A stretch of DNA of 64,000 nucleotides from Helichrysum umbraculigerum (GCA_949592205.1 CATIUR010000003.1:155810759-155874758), one strand, 5' to 3'. Positions 49,226-60,526 are shown, numbered from the stretch's first letter. Made by a program: numbers and translations. The notes: a model not told the origin generated them from the sequence alone.

Positions 49226-52011
49226 TGTAACACCCCCAAATTTAATGATTTGCGGAAGCATACTTAGGTGTTACTAATCAATATACAAAGCACAAGATAT
49301 ACAGCAAACGACCTCTAAATGAGACGTTGTAAAACGATTTCATATGAAATAAGTGTTTGAAAACTCAATGTTTTCGTATACAAAATGTAGTTCCCTAGAG
49401 TCCACGCGTGTAGCGGAAGATTCTATTACATAATCAAAATGTACAAAAGATAATGCTGAGAATCTCCGTTAATGCAATTTAGTTGAAATCATGCGACTCT
49501 AGCTATGTCCTGGAGTAATCCTACTCCGTCTGGGTACCTGAGAATACATGCTAAAAGGTCAACACGAATGTTGGTGAATCTCACAGGTTTGTAAGTAATG
49601 TCAGTTTTTAAACACAAGATTTTATCAGTAGTGCCCGTAGGCGTAAATCAAGTATTTGCAATCCTGCAAATGTAAAATAAGTAAGTTATACCGTTGCCAT
49701 GAGGCTCATAATCGAAGCTTAACCCGTAAGTAATAAGTTGCTCCCGTGACATGCTCGTAACTGAGCAAGCATAAGTAACGAATAATAGTCGCCCGTTTAT
49801 ACAGAACGGTTCGTGGTAGCGCTACTACCCCGGGCGGGGAGGGTCATTTCCCTAATGGATCCATTAACTAGTGTTCGCGCATAAGTCCATAACTAACGAT
49901 ATATGATGGAGAGACTTCTGTAAAAGTAAGTACTCATGCAATCCCGTATAGTAAAATGAGTAGTTTCGTACTTGTGTTCAAGAAAAGTAAGCAATGTATC
50001 TCACCCCGTATGTAAAACAGTAAAAGTGGGGCTGTAAGACTCACCTGAGTCTAGCAAGTATGTTCGTGTAAGCAAACAAGTATAGCGGAAGTAAGTCCGT
50101 AAGTATGTGTCGGATGTAATTCCGTAAGTTGGTTCTCCGAACCCTGCAACCTTCTGGCGTCCAAAACGCACAAGGTTGTAAGCAAGTAAGTAAGTAAGTT
50201 GGTGTCACGAAGGATCACCTATGCTAGTTGTCCACTCAACTAGTTATGTCCAAAGTTTGTTTATTATTTGGGTTTAGCGAAAGTGTGCGGCCCGTTGGTG
50301 ACGGCTTGTAATAATAATTCCCTAAGACATTGTTATGTTTGTTCCCATGTATACTTATAAAGTATATATGTTTAAAAGTTCATAAAAAGTAGTTTTTATG
50401 CCTCGTGAATATTCCGAAAGTGTTGTTTTAACGCGAATACGAAAATAGCCCCCGAGTTAGATTTTACGAAATAAATACGTTTTTATCCTTGCGATTTAAC
50501 CAACTAAACGTCCGCAATCAAATCCAAGAAAAATATATGTTATTACCCTATGTCTAAGCTTTTCAAAACATATTTTTATGAACTCTAAAACCAAACACAA
50601 CTCAAGAAATAAAATCGCAAAGTATAAGTGTTCCAGCAGCTATTTTCAGTGACACAGATTCAATGTTTCGATCATATCTTACGTTTTTCAAAACTTCAAA
50701 AAGTTTGCGAGTAGGGGAAAGAAAGGTGACGAAAATTGTGATCTTTTCCCACTGGTTTCAAGTTAATTGGATTCGTATTTTTCGAGATATGCTCTGTTAC
50801 ATTTGACCAAACTTTCTGCTCAGAATTATCAGACTGTATATGTACTTTTATTTCTTTAAATTAAAATAGCAAATGATCTTTAAAATTCGTGAGGCTTACA
50901 GATTCAAAAACTAGACATCTTGAACTTAGTTTTAGGCTCAAGAAACACTTGATTTCGTTAAGAATTGGTTCGGTTATGGTCGATCTAATCCGATCTATTT
51001 TATTGTCCATTGTGTAAAGCCTTTATCCAGTGGTTAATAGCATGTTCAAACGATTTTTAAGCATGAATATGGACATAATCAGTAGGAAATGAAGCACTAG
51101 CATGTATTTATATGTTAAGCAAGTAGATCTAGTGTAAAAGGGGAGAGGTTTTACCACAGAAAGGTTGATCTGGAGTCGAAATGGAACCGATGGTGCTGCT
51201 GTTGCTCGATCTGCTTCTCCCCTGTGAAAAACCGATAAAGGAGGTGATATATGGTGATCTTTGTGGCTAGATTCCCTTGGAGGAGATGATGGAAGGTGGT
51301 GGAAGTCGTGGTTGAGGCTGGTGAGCCGTGAGAGAGTGTCAGATTGAGAGAAAAATGAAGGTGTGTGTGTTTTGCAAATCTGGAAATGAGATGGTTTAAG
51401 GTAAATGGGGTTTTTATATGGGGGGAGTTTAGGGTTAGCTCTTGGGCCGATTTGGGCTGACCTTGGGCCCATTTTAGGTCGGTTTGGGTCAGTCCAAGAG
51501 GGTCCTCGGGCCCGTGGGTTCGTTCCTTGATCCGTGTTTCGTTTGTAAATCGTTAATCGTTCGTTTTAAGTTAAGTTTAAACTATTGATTTCTTGTGTAC
51601 ATTTTTAGTATGTAAATAATATTTGGGATGGCTAAGTAATTCTTAAACCATGTATTTTAAGTTACCAAAATATATTTTGGGTTTCGTTCGGTGTCGGGTT
51701 CGATTTGCGAGTTTTCGTCGCGTACTGTGTGTTTTATACGTTATGAAATACGTGTAATATATTTTCGTAATGTTTTCAAGTAAATAATGTTTGTTTGGAT
51801 AATTTCTCATTATTTATATATTTTTGTCACCAACGTCCATATTTAGTAGTGTCGGACTCCGTCCGAGTTGAATTTGCACGATTTAAACAAATCGCGTACG
51901 CGTGTATGTAATTACACAAAATGTCGCATATATTTAGCCTAATATAACTAAATACATGTAATTACAAGTAAGTTAGGCCCAAATAAATGTCCTAAATTGG
52001 CGGGTGTCACA
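49226..52011 (+). mobile_element. Solo LTR (element E)
   Basis: TGTAACACCCCCAAA ... GCGGGTGTCACA, 2786 bp, flanked by the 5-bp duplication ACTAA (49221-49225 and 52012-52016). The ends are imperfect inverted repeats (TGTAACACCC / GGGTGTCACA). No coding region is supported. It is related to the degraded block at 29961. Confidence 0.9.
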
Positions 52012-52040
52012 ACTAACTTGGCGAACAAGTTAGAGTTACC

Positions 52041-52050
52041 TATAAATATA
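52041..52050 (+). promoter_or_regulatory. TATA box of the copia LTR
   Basis: TATAAATATA in the 3' LTR, followed by a CT-rich tract, as in copia promoters. Confidence 0.55.
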
Positions 52051-52519
52051 ATGCTAGAGGTTAGCATTAGGGTTTGATAGACACACAACAAGATAAACCC
52101 GACAAACCCTCACTCTCTCTCCCTCTTCTCTTGTTCGGCCGAACCCAAGCAAAACCCCAAAACCGATTTCGGTTTTGGGTTTGTCGAACCACACACACAC
52201 TTGTGTGTTTGTTTTCGGTTTGTGCGCGTTGTTACTAATTTGTAGTAAAGGTTAACGCATTATCAAGAACAAGCAACAACTAGCGATTGTATCTATAATG
52301 ATGACTAGTATTGGTACGAACGCGTTGGCACCTCCGAGAAGCAACAAAAGATTGATAATTCCGAGCAAGTCGCTGTTAAGTTGTTTCTTTCGTCTCGTAT
52401 AATTAGTTGATTGATTTAATACAAGTATTTGGATCCGCGGTAATGGGTTTATTGTTTTAATTATTTTCCGCATATTATTGTTTTAATATTTAATTAAAAG
52501 TAACCATAAAAACCCATCA

Positions 52520-53130
52520 GTTTCTTGGTTTCCCGACAGTCTTCGTCTTCTAAGTGAAGGTTTGTCCCCATGCACTTGGTTTTGTTCTTCATTAACATCT
52601 TCTTGAATCCTCTTTCGTACTTGCCCGGCCTGATGACTTGTTTGGTAATTCTTATCAGTATTGTAAACTCTACACAGCACCCAGTCGGTTAACCCACACG
52701 TGCATAACAAAAATCATTAATTAATCATATTGTTCGTTATTAAATGCCACTTACTAATAAACCAAATATTACTTTTACAAAATACGTACCACGTTGCGAC
52801 TGCTTTCAACATGAAGATTTGGAAGAATAGTAGTAAACTCATGCATCAGCCACGACGTCTTGTTATTCTTTCCTTCATTATACGTTAAAAGTCTTTTGTT
52901 TATAACTGCTTGTTTATTTTCATCGTACACCACCTTATGTGCCTGCCCTGCCTTCCACCACCCTAAGCCATCTTGGGTTCTTCTATTCGGTCGATTCCCA
53001 TTACGATGTTGTCTCTCTCTTGAGGCAAAAAAGTACCAGTAGCCCAAATTACTCTGTCGGAGTAATATTTCAGAAACAAAACAATCATACGTAAAGAAAA
53101 AACCATCACTAAACAAAAACCCTCAAGATT
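52520..53130 (-). pseudogene. Truncated NAC pseudogene
   Basis: Paralogue of the NAC gene at 26475-27883. Exon 2-like sequence (about 53075-52790) gives WYFFASRERQHRNGNRPNRR, GLGWWKAG and TSWLMHEF. Exon 3-like sequence (about 52700 down) gives DWVLCRVY and RKRIQEDVNEEQNQVHG. Exon 1 is absent, because homology stops at about 53135. The exon 3 acceptor AG is changed to GG. The C-terminal half is cut off by the copia LTR end at 52519. The donor GTG|GTACGT is kept. It cannot make a full NAC protein. Confidence 0.85.
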
Positions 53131-53135
53131 AACTA

Positions 53136-53474
53136 AGAGCATCCAAAAGTTTAATGCACACAATAATGATAATGAAAATTTTTACCGTTCTAAGAAGGGC
53201 GGATATAAGAAATTTAGTTAAAATTAATGAATTGTTGAAACTAATTGATTTCATGTTAAAAAAATTTGGATAACTTTCTTACTTCTTCATTTATTTACTA
53301 TATGGAATGTATTTATCATATATATCTACAATTTTCAGGCCAATCAATAAAAAAAAAAAAAAAAACTTCATATTGTTGAGATATTCACTGCCACATCCAT
53401 TACACTTTACATAACTCATTAAACTTCTACATCATCACTACTTTTTTAATATTTTTACTTTTGTCTTATCTTAT
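53136..53474. other. Unassigned AT-rich sequence
   Basis: Follows the point where NAC homology ends (TTAAC|TAAGAGCATCC). It may be the edge of another small element, but I see no matching second end. Confidence 0.4.
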
Positions 53475-53926
53475 TGATAGTCCCGCACACGTGAGATCTG
53501 ATCGGATCGTATAAACAATGAATAACAAACGATAATGATTCACGAACTCACAAACGATTCTCTATAATCTTTTGTATATATTCACAATTGATAATATACG
53601 ATTACAGACTCAAACTCGTTTCTCTGTCTCCTCTCTCACACAAAACGGCCCTCTCTCTCTCTATATGACGTCCAACCCTAAAACTAACTTGTAACTCGCT
53701 ATTTATATCGACCTACTGGACCCTGCGACGTTAAGCCCAACGTCGCAGGCCCAGACCCTTGCGACGTCTGACCCGACGTCGCAGGCCCAATTACAATGTC
53801 ACCATTCTATGTATATTTCATTTACAGACTCGAATACACACTCTAAACACTATACATTCGTAGACTAATTGACTTTGACAATTACAATAGTTTGACCAAC
53901 TGACTGACACACAAAATGCACCAACA
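53475..53926 (-). repeat. Element D left LTR (3' LTR)
   Basis: 452 bp. By eye it differs from the right LTR at only two positions (GAACTCAC/GAACACAC and GCGACGTTAAG/GCGATGTTAAG). It holds a TGCGACGTCGCAGG word cluster at about 53726-53788. Confidence 0.92.
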
Positions 53927-53944
53927 AACTCCCCCTTGTCATCA
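53927..53944 (-). other. Polypurine tract of element D
   Basis: GATGACAAGGGGGAGTT on the minus strand directly before LTR start TGTTGGTGC. Confidence 0.82.
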
Positions 53945-55619
53945 GCTTGGTCAAATAAGTCTTCAATTAGTCTTCATCAACAAACTCTTTCATGTCTTTG
54001 ACAATCAGAAACTCCCCCTTTGAGATAGCATGGTCTTCCAAGAAATCTTGATGTCCAAATTCATATGACTGACACAAATTTATCATACAATAAGATCTTC
54101 AAACTCTGTGACCATCTCTCAATCATCAGCAGCTTCTCCGATAGAATTATCTTCACAATCTTTGGAGAATAACCGACATCCTTTACATCTTCAATATTTG
54201 ACTTTAACAAGATATGTGATGTTTGAAGAAAATAACATAGAAATAAAATCTTTTTGTATTTTCTTTTTAAAGGAAAAGTAAATAACAAAGATTAAAATAA
54301 ATTTGGGGATCGGATTGTTTTAAGTCTGCTTAGGGATCATATCAGGCCAACATGCAATTATTAGCAAATAGTAAGTGTTATTTCGATCATCAGTATATTT
54401 GTCCACTTTAAATTTACTTGACATATTTAAAGCACCTTTTATAAAAATTAGTTCAAGACGATCATCGGTATTGTTTGTCCACTTAAACATGTTACATCCG
54501 TATCTGTGAGCTAACCTTTATTGTTAGTATGAATATTAATTTTGAGAAACCTATTATATGATATACTGATAAACTTCAGTAAAACAAACACTGCATATTC
54601 ACACAAGGTAGAGATTACAAGACCAAGTTTATCTCGGTTTTCTCGTAACATACACTTGATATTTATATTTAGGCATACATCAAACCGACTATGAAGATAC
54701 TAGTGGCCCTAGATCTGTACTTAGTACAACAGAGGGTCCCTTAGTATGAACATAACAAGTTTGAGACTATTTGCATAACTAATGGATTCAGGTCTGTACG
54801 TGAGTACAACAATAGTCACCATTAGTTAGGCGAATAATCATATTATCACTATATGCCCATTTTACATTTACATAATTATGACAGTGTATGATAGTACTTC
54901 CATTTATCAATTAAGACTTATGTCATACATCATATAACATTTTTCTCAAAGTAATAAACAAGTTTTATTATTACTTCTTACTCACTCACAAACCGGTGTG
55001 TACCATGCCTACCAATACATCATATGATGAAGCTAATGTTTATAAAAGATGTGTTAAATATACCAGATAAACCTACTGACACATCAAACATAAACCTTAA
55101 AATTTCCACTTTTATGCATGTCACCCGATGTATTATCATATCCCAAGTTGTTTTACAGACACACAATCCAACATCTTTTCAAGACTTAAGAATCTTGCTA
55201 TTCACATTTCTGAATTAAATAATCAGAATTTTTAATATTCAGAATTACTCCCCCTGAACAGCAAATTCTTATATCCAATCCAAAAAATACTCCCCTTAAA
55301 CATTAAACATATTTTTGTATTTTTTTAATTGAATAAATTTCGCAACATTGCATTTCTTTAATACTAAAAAGTATAAAGAATGGCTGTTGCATTTATAATA
55401 AAATTTAAAAGAAAAGTATCAAAATCACATATCAAGTCAAATCAAATGCCTGTTATCACTTTTACCACCTCGTAACATCGAAAATCTCATCCAATCACAA
55501 TCATAAATAATCACACACAACCACCTTGAAAACAATCTTCCAACAAATATCCACATCCTTGCAGTCACAAAAATATTAGCTAATAACAACCTGACTGCAC
55601 CACCACAAACAATTAAACG
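53945..55619 (-). other. Element D internal non-coding region
   Basis: AT-rich, no supported frame. It occupies the place where pol would be in a complete element. Confidence 0.6.
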
Positions 55620-56455
55620 TTAGTACTTATGGGACACCCAAGCCTTGATAGACTTGGGTTGTCCATGATCATCCATAACCATCACATCAATGAGTTTATG
55701 ATATTTTAAAAACTCAGAAGATTTCATTGATGTTTTGTTTGTGGATTTTGGTTTCCAAACCTTTGTAGATTCAGATGAGTTGTTTTCAACAATGTTGTGC
55801 TGTTGAACTTGAGGTTTACTAGACGCAACTTTGTTTACTCTAGCCACGGGTTTTGGAGAAGAGGATGCATATCTTGATATAGGCGAATATGAAGCACGCC
55901 TAGAAAACGAATTTGAATAAGAATTCCTAAAGGAGGAAGTTCTTGGCATCCCTCTACCAAACCTATCTAGGGATAATGACCGACAATCCCTAATTATATG
56001 TCCTTGTTGTCCACAATGGAAACAAGAACGTCGTTCAATGTACGACCTATTCCAATGATTACCCACAAAAGGTTGAGGTGGAGAATGAACTGTTAGAGGC
56101 TTAGAAGATGAGGCATTTACAGGACGTGAACACTTATGTGTACACGTTGATGTAGAAGCCTCAGAAGTTGAACAAGTTGATGTTGAAGGTTGTTCACTTT
56201 TAGATTTTACATTTGAATCCTTCATTTGATATTGAACCCTTTTGGATTCATTTTCAACCTTGTTTTTACCCTTTGTATTTGAAACCTTTACAGTTTCATT
56301 GGTAAGTATATGATTTTCTGGCTTTACATTAACTTTTTCAACTTTGATTTCAGCCTCTTCCGGTAGATCCTCTATCTCAACACCCTCCTCTACACTAACT
56401 GGAGGTGTATTATCAGACTTAACAAAAGTAGGCAAGGGATACTCTGTCCGATATA

Positions 56456-56458
<3 letters not shown>
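55620..56458 (-). pseudogene. Gag C-terminal remnant of element D
   Basis: An open frame of about 270 residues ends at 55620. Its upstream end runs without an in-frame ATG into a 28-base A run (T run on the plus strand, 56459-56486). It has an acidic and lysine-rich first part, a Ser/Thr-rich linker, one CCHC knuckle (CFHCGQQGHIIRDC, about residue 140), an arginine/serine-rich stretch and a basic tail. The knuckle and basic flanks fit a nucleocapsid that binds element RNA. The N-terminal capsid half is missing, so it is probably a remnant, unless translation starts at a non-ATG codon. Confidence 0.75.

Positions 56459-56486
<28 letters not shown>
56459..56486. repeat. Homopolymer (T)28
   Basis: A pure T run that marks the boundary between the word-cluster leader and the gag remnant of element D. 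Confidence 0.95.
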
Positions 56487-56489
<3 letters not shown>

Positions 56490-56503
56490 GAAACTAGAAC
56501 GAG

Positions 56504-56790
56504 GTTAATGTCGCAGAAAAAATAGCAACGTCGCAGCGGTACGTCGCAGAAGTCCGATGACTCAATTAAGAATCGAAAATGCGACGTTGAGAGTTACGTC
56601 GCAGAGGACGTCGCAGAATCACACTATGCGACGTTGAGAGGTACGTCGCAGATGACGTCGCAGAGTACGTCGCACAGACTAATTAAAGTCCAAATTACTA
56701 CGTCGCACGCGACGTCGCAGCTGACGTCGCAGGTAACGTCGCAAAACTTAGCGACGTCGCAGGTGACATCGCAGGTGACGTCGCACAATC
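56504..56790. repeat. GCGACGTCGCAG word cluster in element D leader
   Basis: About 16 copies of ACGTCGCAG or GCGACGTCGC with 5-25-bp spacers, the densest word cluster in the window. The same word occurs in both element D LTRs. Its minus-strand frame produces a CDVTCDV pattern that is a by-product of the repeat. Confidence 0.9.
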
Positions 56791-57005
56791 GGGCTGCAGC
56801 GGCCAAAACCCCAAAAAATCGAAAATTTTCGAAACCCTAACGAAATTTCGAAAACCAAACGTCGATCTAACCCAAAAACACCTCCAGAAATCGATCTTAA
56901 TCAAGCAAATCAACTTAGAAACGATTAATAACAATTAATACCTTCGCGAATCAATCGAGAACACCCAAAATAACGATCCGAAACCGACGAATCCTTGATT
57001 CTTCG

Positions 57006-57017
57006 GCTCTGATACCA
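57006..57017 (-). other. tRNA-Met primer binding site of element D
   Basis: TGGTATCAGAGC on the minus strand, two bases inside the right LTR. Confidence 0.88.
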
Positions 57018-57019
57018 GT

Positions 57020-57471
57020 TGATAGTCCCGCACACGTGAGATCTGATCGGATCGTATAAACAATGAATAACAAACGATAATGATTCACGAACACACAAAC
57101 GATTCTCTATAATCTTTTGTATATATTCACAATTGATAATATACGATTACAGACTCAAACTCGTTTCTCTGTCTCCTCTCTCACACAAAACGGCCCTCTC
57201 TCTCTCTATATGACGTCCAACCCTAAAACTAACTTGTAACTCGCTATTTATATCGACCTACTGGACCCTGCGATGTTAAGCCCAACGTCGCAGGCCCAGA
57301 CCCTTGCGACGTCTGACCCGACGTCGCAGGCCCAATTACAATGTCACCATTCTATGTATATTTCATTTACAGACTCGAATACACACTCTAAACACTATAC
57401 ATTCGTAGACTAATTGACTTTGACAATTACAATAGTTTGACCAACTGACTGACACACAAAATGCACCAACA
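57020..57471 (-). repeat. Element D right LTR (5' LTR)
   Basis: 452 bp. A TATAAATAG box on the minus strand (about 57244-57255) followed by a CT-rich (plus strand) region is consistent with the element promoter. Confidence 0.9.
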
Positions 57472-57477
57472 CTTATA

Positions 57478-57758
57478 CAGGGCCGTCTTCGAGGGTGGGC
57501 GAGGTGGTCGATCGCCCAGAGCCTCCGAATTATAAGGGCCTCAAATTTGAATGTGTTTATGCATATGTATGTGTGTATATATACATATACATATAATTTG
57601 ATTGTTGATTGCAAGAAAAAAAATGTTCTAGTTGTTTCAAAATTGTTTGAGACACAACAAAAAATTAAAAAAATTAGTTTATATTTCGATATAGGGCCTC
57701 ATTTCGATGATCATTCATGATTTTGCCCAGGGCCTCCGAAAACTCAGCGACGGCCCTG
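57478..57758. mobile_element. hAT-type MITE
   Basis: Terminal inverted repeats CAGGGCCGTC and GACGGCCCTG, 281 bp, with a second inner inverted match (CCCAGAGCCTCCGAA / GCCCAGGGCCTCCGAA as direct words). With element D and its CTTAT duplication removed, both sides read ATCTTATA, a perfect 8-bp hAT target duplication. Confidence 0.85.
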
Positions 57759-57766
57759 ATCTTATA

Positions 57767-58045
57767 TATTATATATTTTATCTATAATATCATCGAAAAA
57801 ACATCCAGATAAATAGATAACAATATATACATTATCCGTAAAAATGTATTAATATACGCTGAAGTTGTTTTATACTCCAATGTTAGTCAATGGTAATTAG
57901 TAAAACAAGTTTTCAAATTACTAGTCAGCTTTGAAAGAATTGATAAGAGCAACTTTTTTTTTAATTATGTAAAATAAAATATTTACGGTTCCAATTTTTA
58001 TATCAAACTTATTCATATATGTACAGCATATTTCCTAATATATAT
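57767..58045. other. Unassigned AT-rich sequence
   Basis: No gene, repeat or transposon end recognised. Confidence 0.5.
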
Positions 58046-58611
58046 TATGTAGCAACCTATCCATTTCTTACACCACCATGCTTGAGATATAAGAGACTTA
58101 TAGAAGATTTTTAGAAGTCTTCCCATGGTTCTTCATTTGGAAGAGTGTAGAAGACTCTTGTACATAGTAGATGGTAGATTTTTCTAGAGATGTAATCCTA
58201 ACCATTAATCTACTTTGATCTTGGTCATCCATTTTGGAGTAGGACTAGTATAAATATGTGGATGCTTCATTTAGCACAACACACCTCATATAGCTCTTCT
58301 AATCAATTGTAAAAAGCTCTCTAATAATCAAAGTATTTCTTTGTTCTACTTGTTTCTTCCCTTAATTGTACTCTCATTTAATCTCTTGCATCGTTATTTG
58401 TTCTGAGCAAGCAAGGCTTACTTAGTCGAGACTAATTAATGCCTTTTCTAATTAACTTCTCTTTAAAATTGGAAAGAAATCGAGGAACACGAAACCCCAC
58501 CGCCATGACTCAGACTGACAGATGGAACCAAGCTACACAAGCTTTTGTAATTTTGTAATTAATTAATTAATTTGATGTGCATTAAATTACGAGTACAATG
58601 CTGTAACACCC
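58046..58611 (+). repeat. LTR-like remnant with TATA region
   Basis: Begins TGTAGCAACC and has AGTATAAATATG near 58248, followed by a short leader-like sequence with CT-rich and polyadenylation-like stretches, as in copia LTRs. The right end and target duplication are not clear. Confidence 0.3.
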
Positions 58612-60511
58612 TGAATTGGGCCCAGTAGAATCAGGTATTTATTTAAATTTAAATACGTACATTTAATTGTTTGAATATGTTTGATTGTGAAATTAATAGG
58701 TAAATAAGCCTCAGGAGATATTGTGACTAGTAAAATATTATTTGTTTTAAATAATATTCGATGACGGTAAAATAAAATAATTTTCTCGCAATTAGTATTT
58801 AAGTTCCAGACAATAGATCAAAGAAGGGTATAATATTGTACTGTAACTAAAAAGGGTCGGTTTTAATAAATTGGGGAGGCCGATCATTTTTCCCCAACTT
58901 CCTCATTCTTCACCAATTTATAACCTAACTAAAAAACCTAGATAAAATCATTTCCAAATCAAAAGCTTGTACCAAATTGATTGAAGATTGAAGCTTGGAA
59001 ACATAGAGATCATCATCATCATCTTGTTTTGATCTCTCAAACTTGTAAGTTATTTGTTTGATGGTTATATATGAGATTAATTAGGTATATGTGATTTGAA
59101 TGATAAGTGTTAATTAGTTGTATGAATGTTATGTGTATGAGGTTATTAGATGTTATGGTAGCCTAATATTGGTGAATTTTCGAGTATAACATTGAGTTTG
59201 GTTGATTTGGAGATTATTGGTTCGAACATGAATAGTGCAGAAATCGCAGGCCTGGAAGACGAAGGAATACGTTCGTATTCCATGGAGTACGTTCGTATTC
59301 CTGGGAATACGGCGTATTCCCGAACCGTATTCCCAATCGTATTCCTTAAATGAAGGTCTGATCAAAACTGAGCTGGAAAATGGTCGGGAATACGGCGTAT
59401 TCCCTTGAATACGGTCGTATTCCCGGGAGTACGGCGTACTCGTGGACCGTATTCACCGGAATACGGCGTATTCAATTGAGTACGACCGTATTCCTATGTT
59501 TCGACTAGGAAATTTTCGATTGAGCTTAATTATGTAATTTAGCTTGTACATTTTATTTATATTGCTTAGTATATGCTTGATTTTGGATATTAAGTAAATA
59601 TGAATGATGATTACTTAAGTGTTTGAGTTAAATGCAATGTGTTATATGATAGGAGATGATTTCTTCTTGACAATGTATGTGTACATTATATAAATATTAT
59701 GAAAGGTTTGGATTGAATTACTGACTCACATGTTTTGATGTGTTTACAGACCAAGCGAAGACTCAGTGAGTTTAGTCACTTGAGTAACTGAAGTTAAAGT
59801 GGACAGGTGAGTGGACTTTGATCTCTCACTATGTTTGGTGATCACTTATGTGGTTACTTCAAGTGTTAATTGTGCATTCATGTGTTAAGGCATATTTTGA
59901 ACTAGAAGCAAGTGTTAAGAAACCTATTGGTTATTGTGTTAAAGAGGTCAATCTTGTTGGACGTTTTGCTACAGGTTAGTTAACACGAGTGTTGTGAACA
60001 TGTGTTGTGAATGGGGTTCGTGTTGACTAAAGGTAGCAAACCGTTATCGGTTAACCACTGTATTGGCCTGCAGTTGGTGTAAGTGTCGCTTGGTGGGCCA
60101 CCGCGGCTGAGGGTGCCACAAGGGCCACCGATCCTCTAGTGATGTTGAGTCAATGTGTTAATTGTTGTAGACTCAGGGTGTTAAACTAAGTGTAGTGTTA
60201 GTGATGAGTTAACTCACTTAGCTTCGTGCTAATCCCTCGTTGTTTACTCCTTGCAGGTTAATATATTTTGTTAAGGGCGGGTCTCGGAGTAAATTGAAGG
60301 AGTGTTCGACAATGATGAAACTCTGATGATTTTTGTAATACTTCAAATGTTTTGGTTTAAGTAACGCTCATCTAGTTGTGTAGTTGTGTTATGAAATACT
60401 TATGTAAAAGAATTATGTATATTTTGGATAATCCAAGGATATATATATGGGATATTGCTTCCGCGATGTTTAAAAAAAAAAAAAAATATGTTCTAAATTA
60501 GGGGCGTTATA
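58612..60511 (+). repeat. Element G 5' LTR
   Basis: TGTAACACCC ... GGGGCGTTATA, 1900 bp. It ends TTATA rather than the usual CA, as does element C. The segment 59985-60200 matches element C LTRs in reverse complement (TTAACCACTGTATTGGCCTG, GGGCCACCGCGGCTGAGGGT). An (A)15 run lies at 60472-60486. Confidence 0.88.
59264..59494. repeat. GAATACGGCGTATTC word cluster in element G LTR
   Basis: Roughly ten palindromic words of the form GAATACG(GC/TTC/ACC)GTATTC and GAGTACG variants in two groups, split by about 50 bp of ordinary sequence. Confidence 0.88.
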
Positions 60512-60514
60512 AGT

Positions 60515-60526
60515 TGGTATCAGAGC
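60515..60526 (+). other. tRNA-Met primer binding site of element G
   Basis: TGGTATCAGAGC three bases after the LTR end, the same spacing as in element C. Confidence 0.9.

Larger units (their letters stand above)
34455..52519 (+). mobile_element. Broken Ty1-copia element with nested insertions
   Basis: Domain order gag, protease, integrase, reverse transcriptase, RNase H, then polypurine tract and 3' LTR, as in Ty1-copia (Pseudoviridae). The element is split by another retroelement (35525-45680), and its 3' LTR is split by a solo LTR (49226-52011). The left LTR is not found. The right end AACCCATCA|GTTTC lies in a NAC pseudogene. It is not autonomous because of a frameshift, stop codons and insertions. 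Confidence 0.82.
49026..52519 (+). repeat. Copia 3' LTR, split by a solo LTR
   Basis: Starts TGAAAGAATAATG after the polypurine tract and ends AACCCATCA. About 700 bp remain when the solo LTR 49226-52011 is removed. It contains TATAAATATA at 52041-52050. The partner 5' LTR is missing. Confidence 0.72.
53475..57471 (-). mobile_element. Young non-autonomous LTR element with gag remnant (element D)
   Basis: Two 452-bp LTRs starting TGATAGTCCC and ending CACCAACA, flanked by the duplication CTTAT (53470-53474 and 57472-57476). The primer site and polypurine tract show minus orientation. The interior contains only a gag remnant with one zinc knuckle and no pol. Short LTRs, the tRNA-Met primer site and the gag type suggest copia affinity. 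Confidence 0.92.

Noticed and set aside
51023..51472. 149-residue minus-strand frame in solo LTR E
   Set aside because: Proline/serine-rich, no domain, antisense to the LTR. Kept only as a remark.
53136..53474. Possible MITE starting GAGCATCC
   Set aside because: No matching inverted end was found on either side of element D.
56624..56806. CDVTCDV repeat protein on the minus strand
   Set aside because: A direct by-product of the GCGACGTCGC word cluster, with no supporting start or context.
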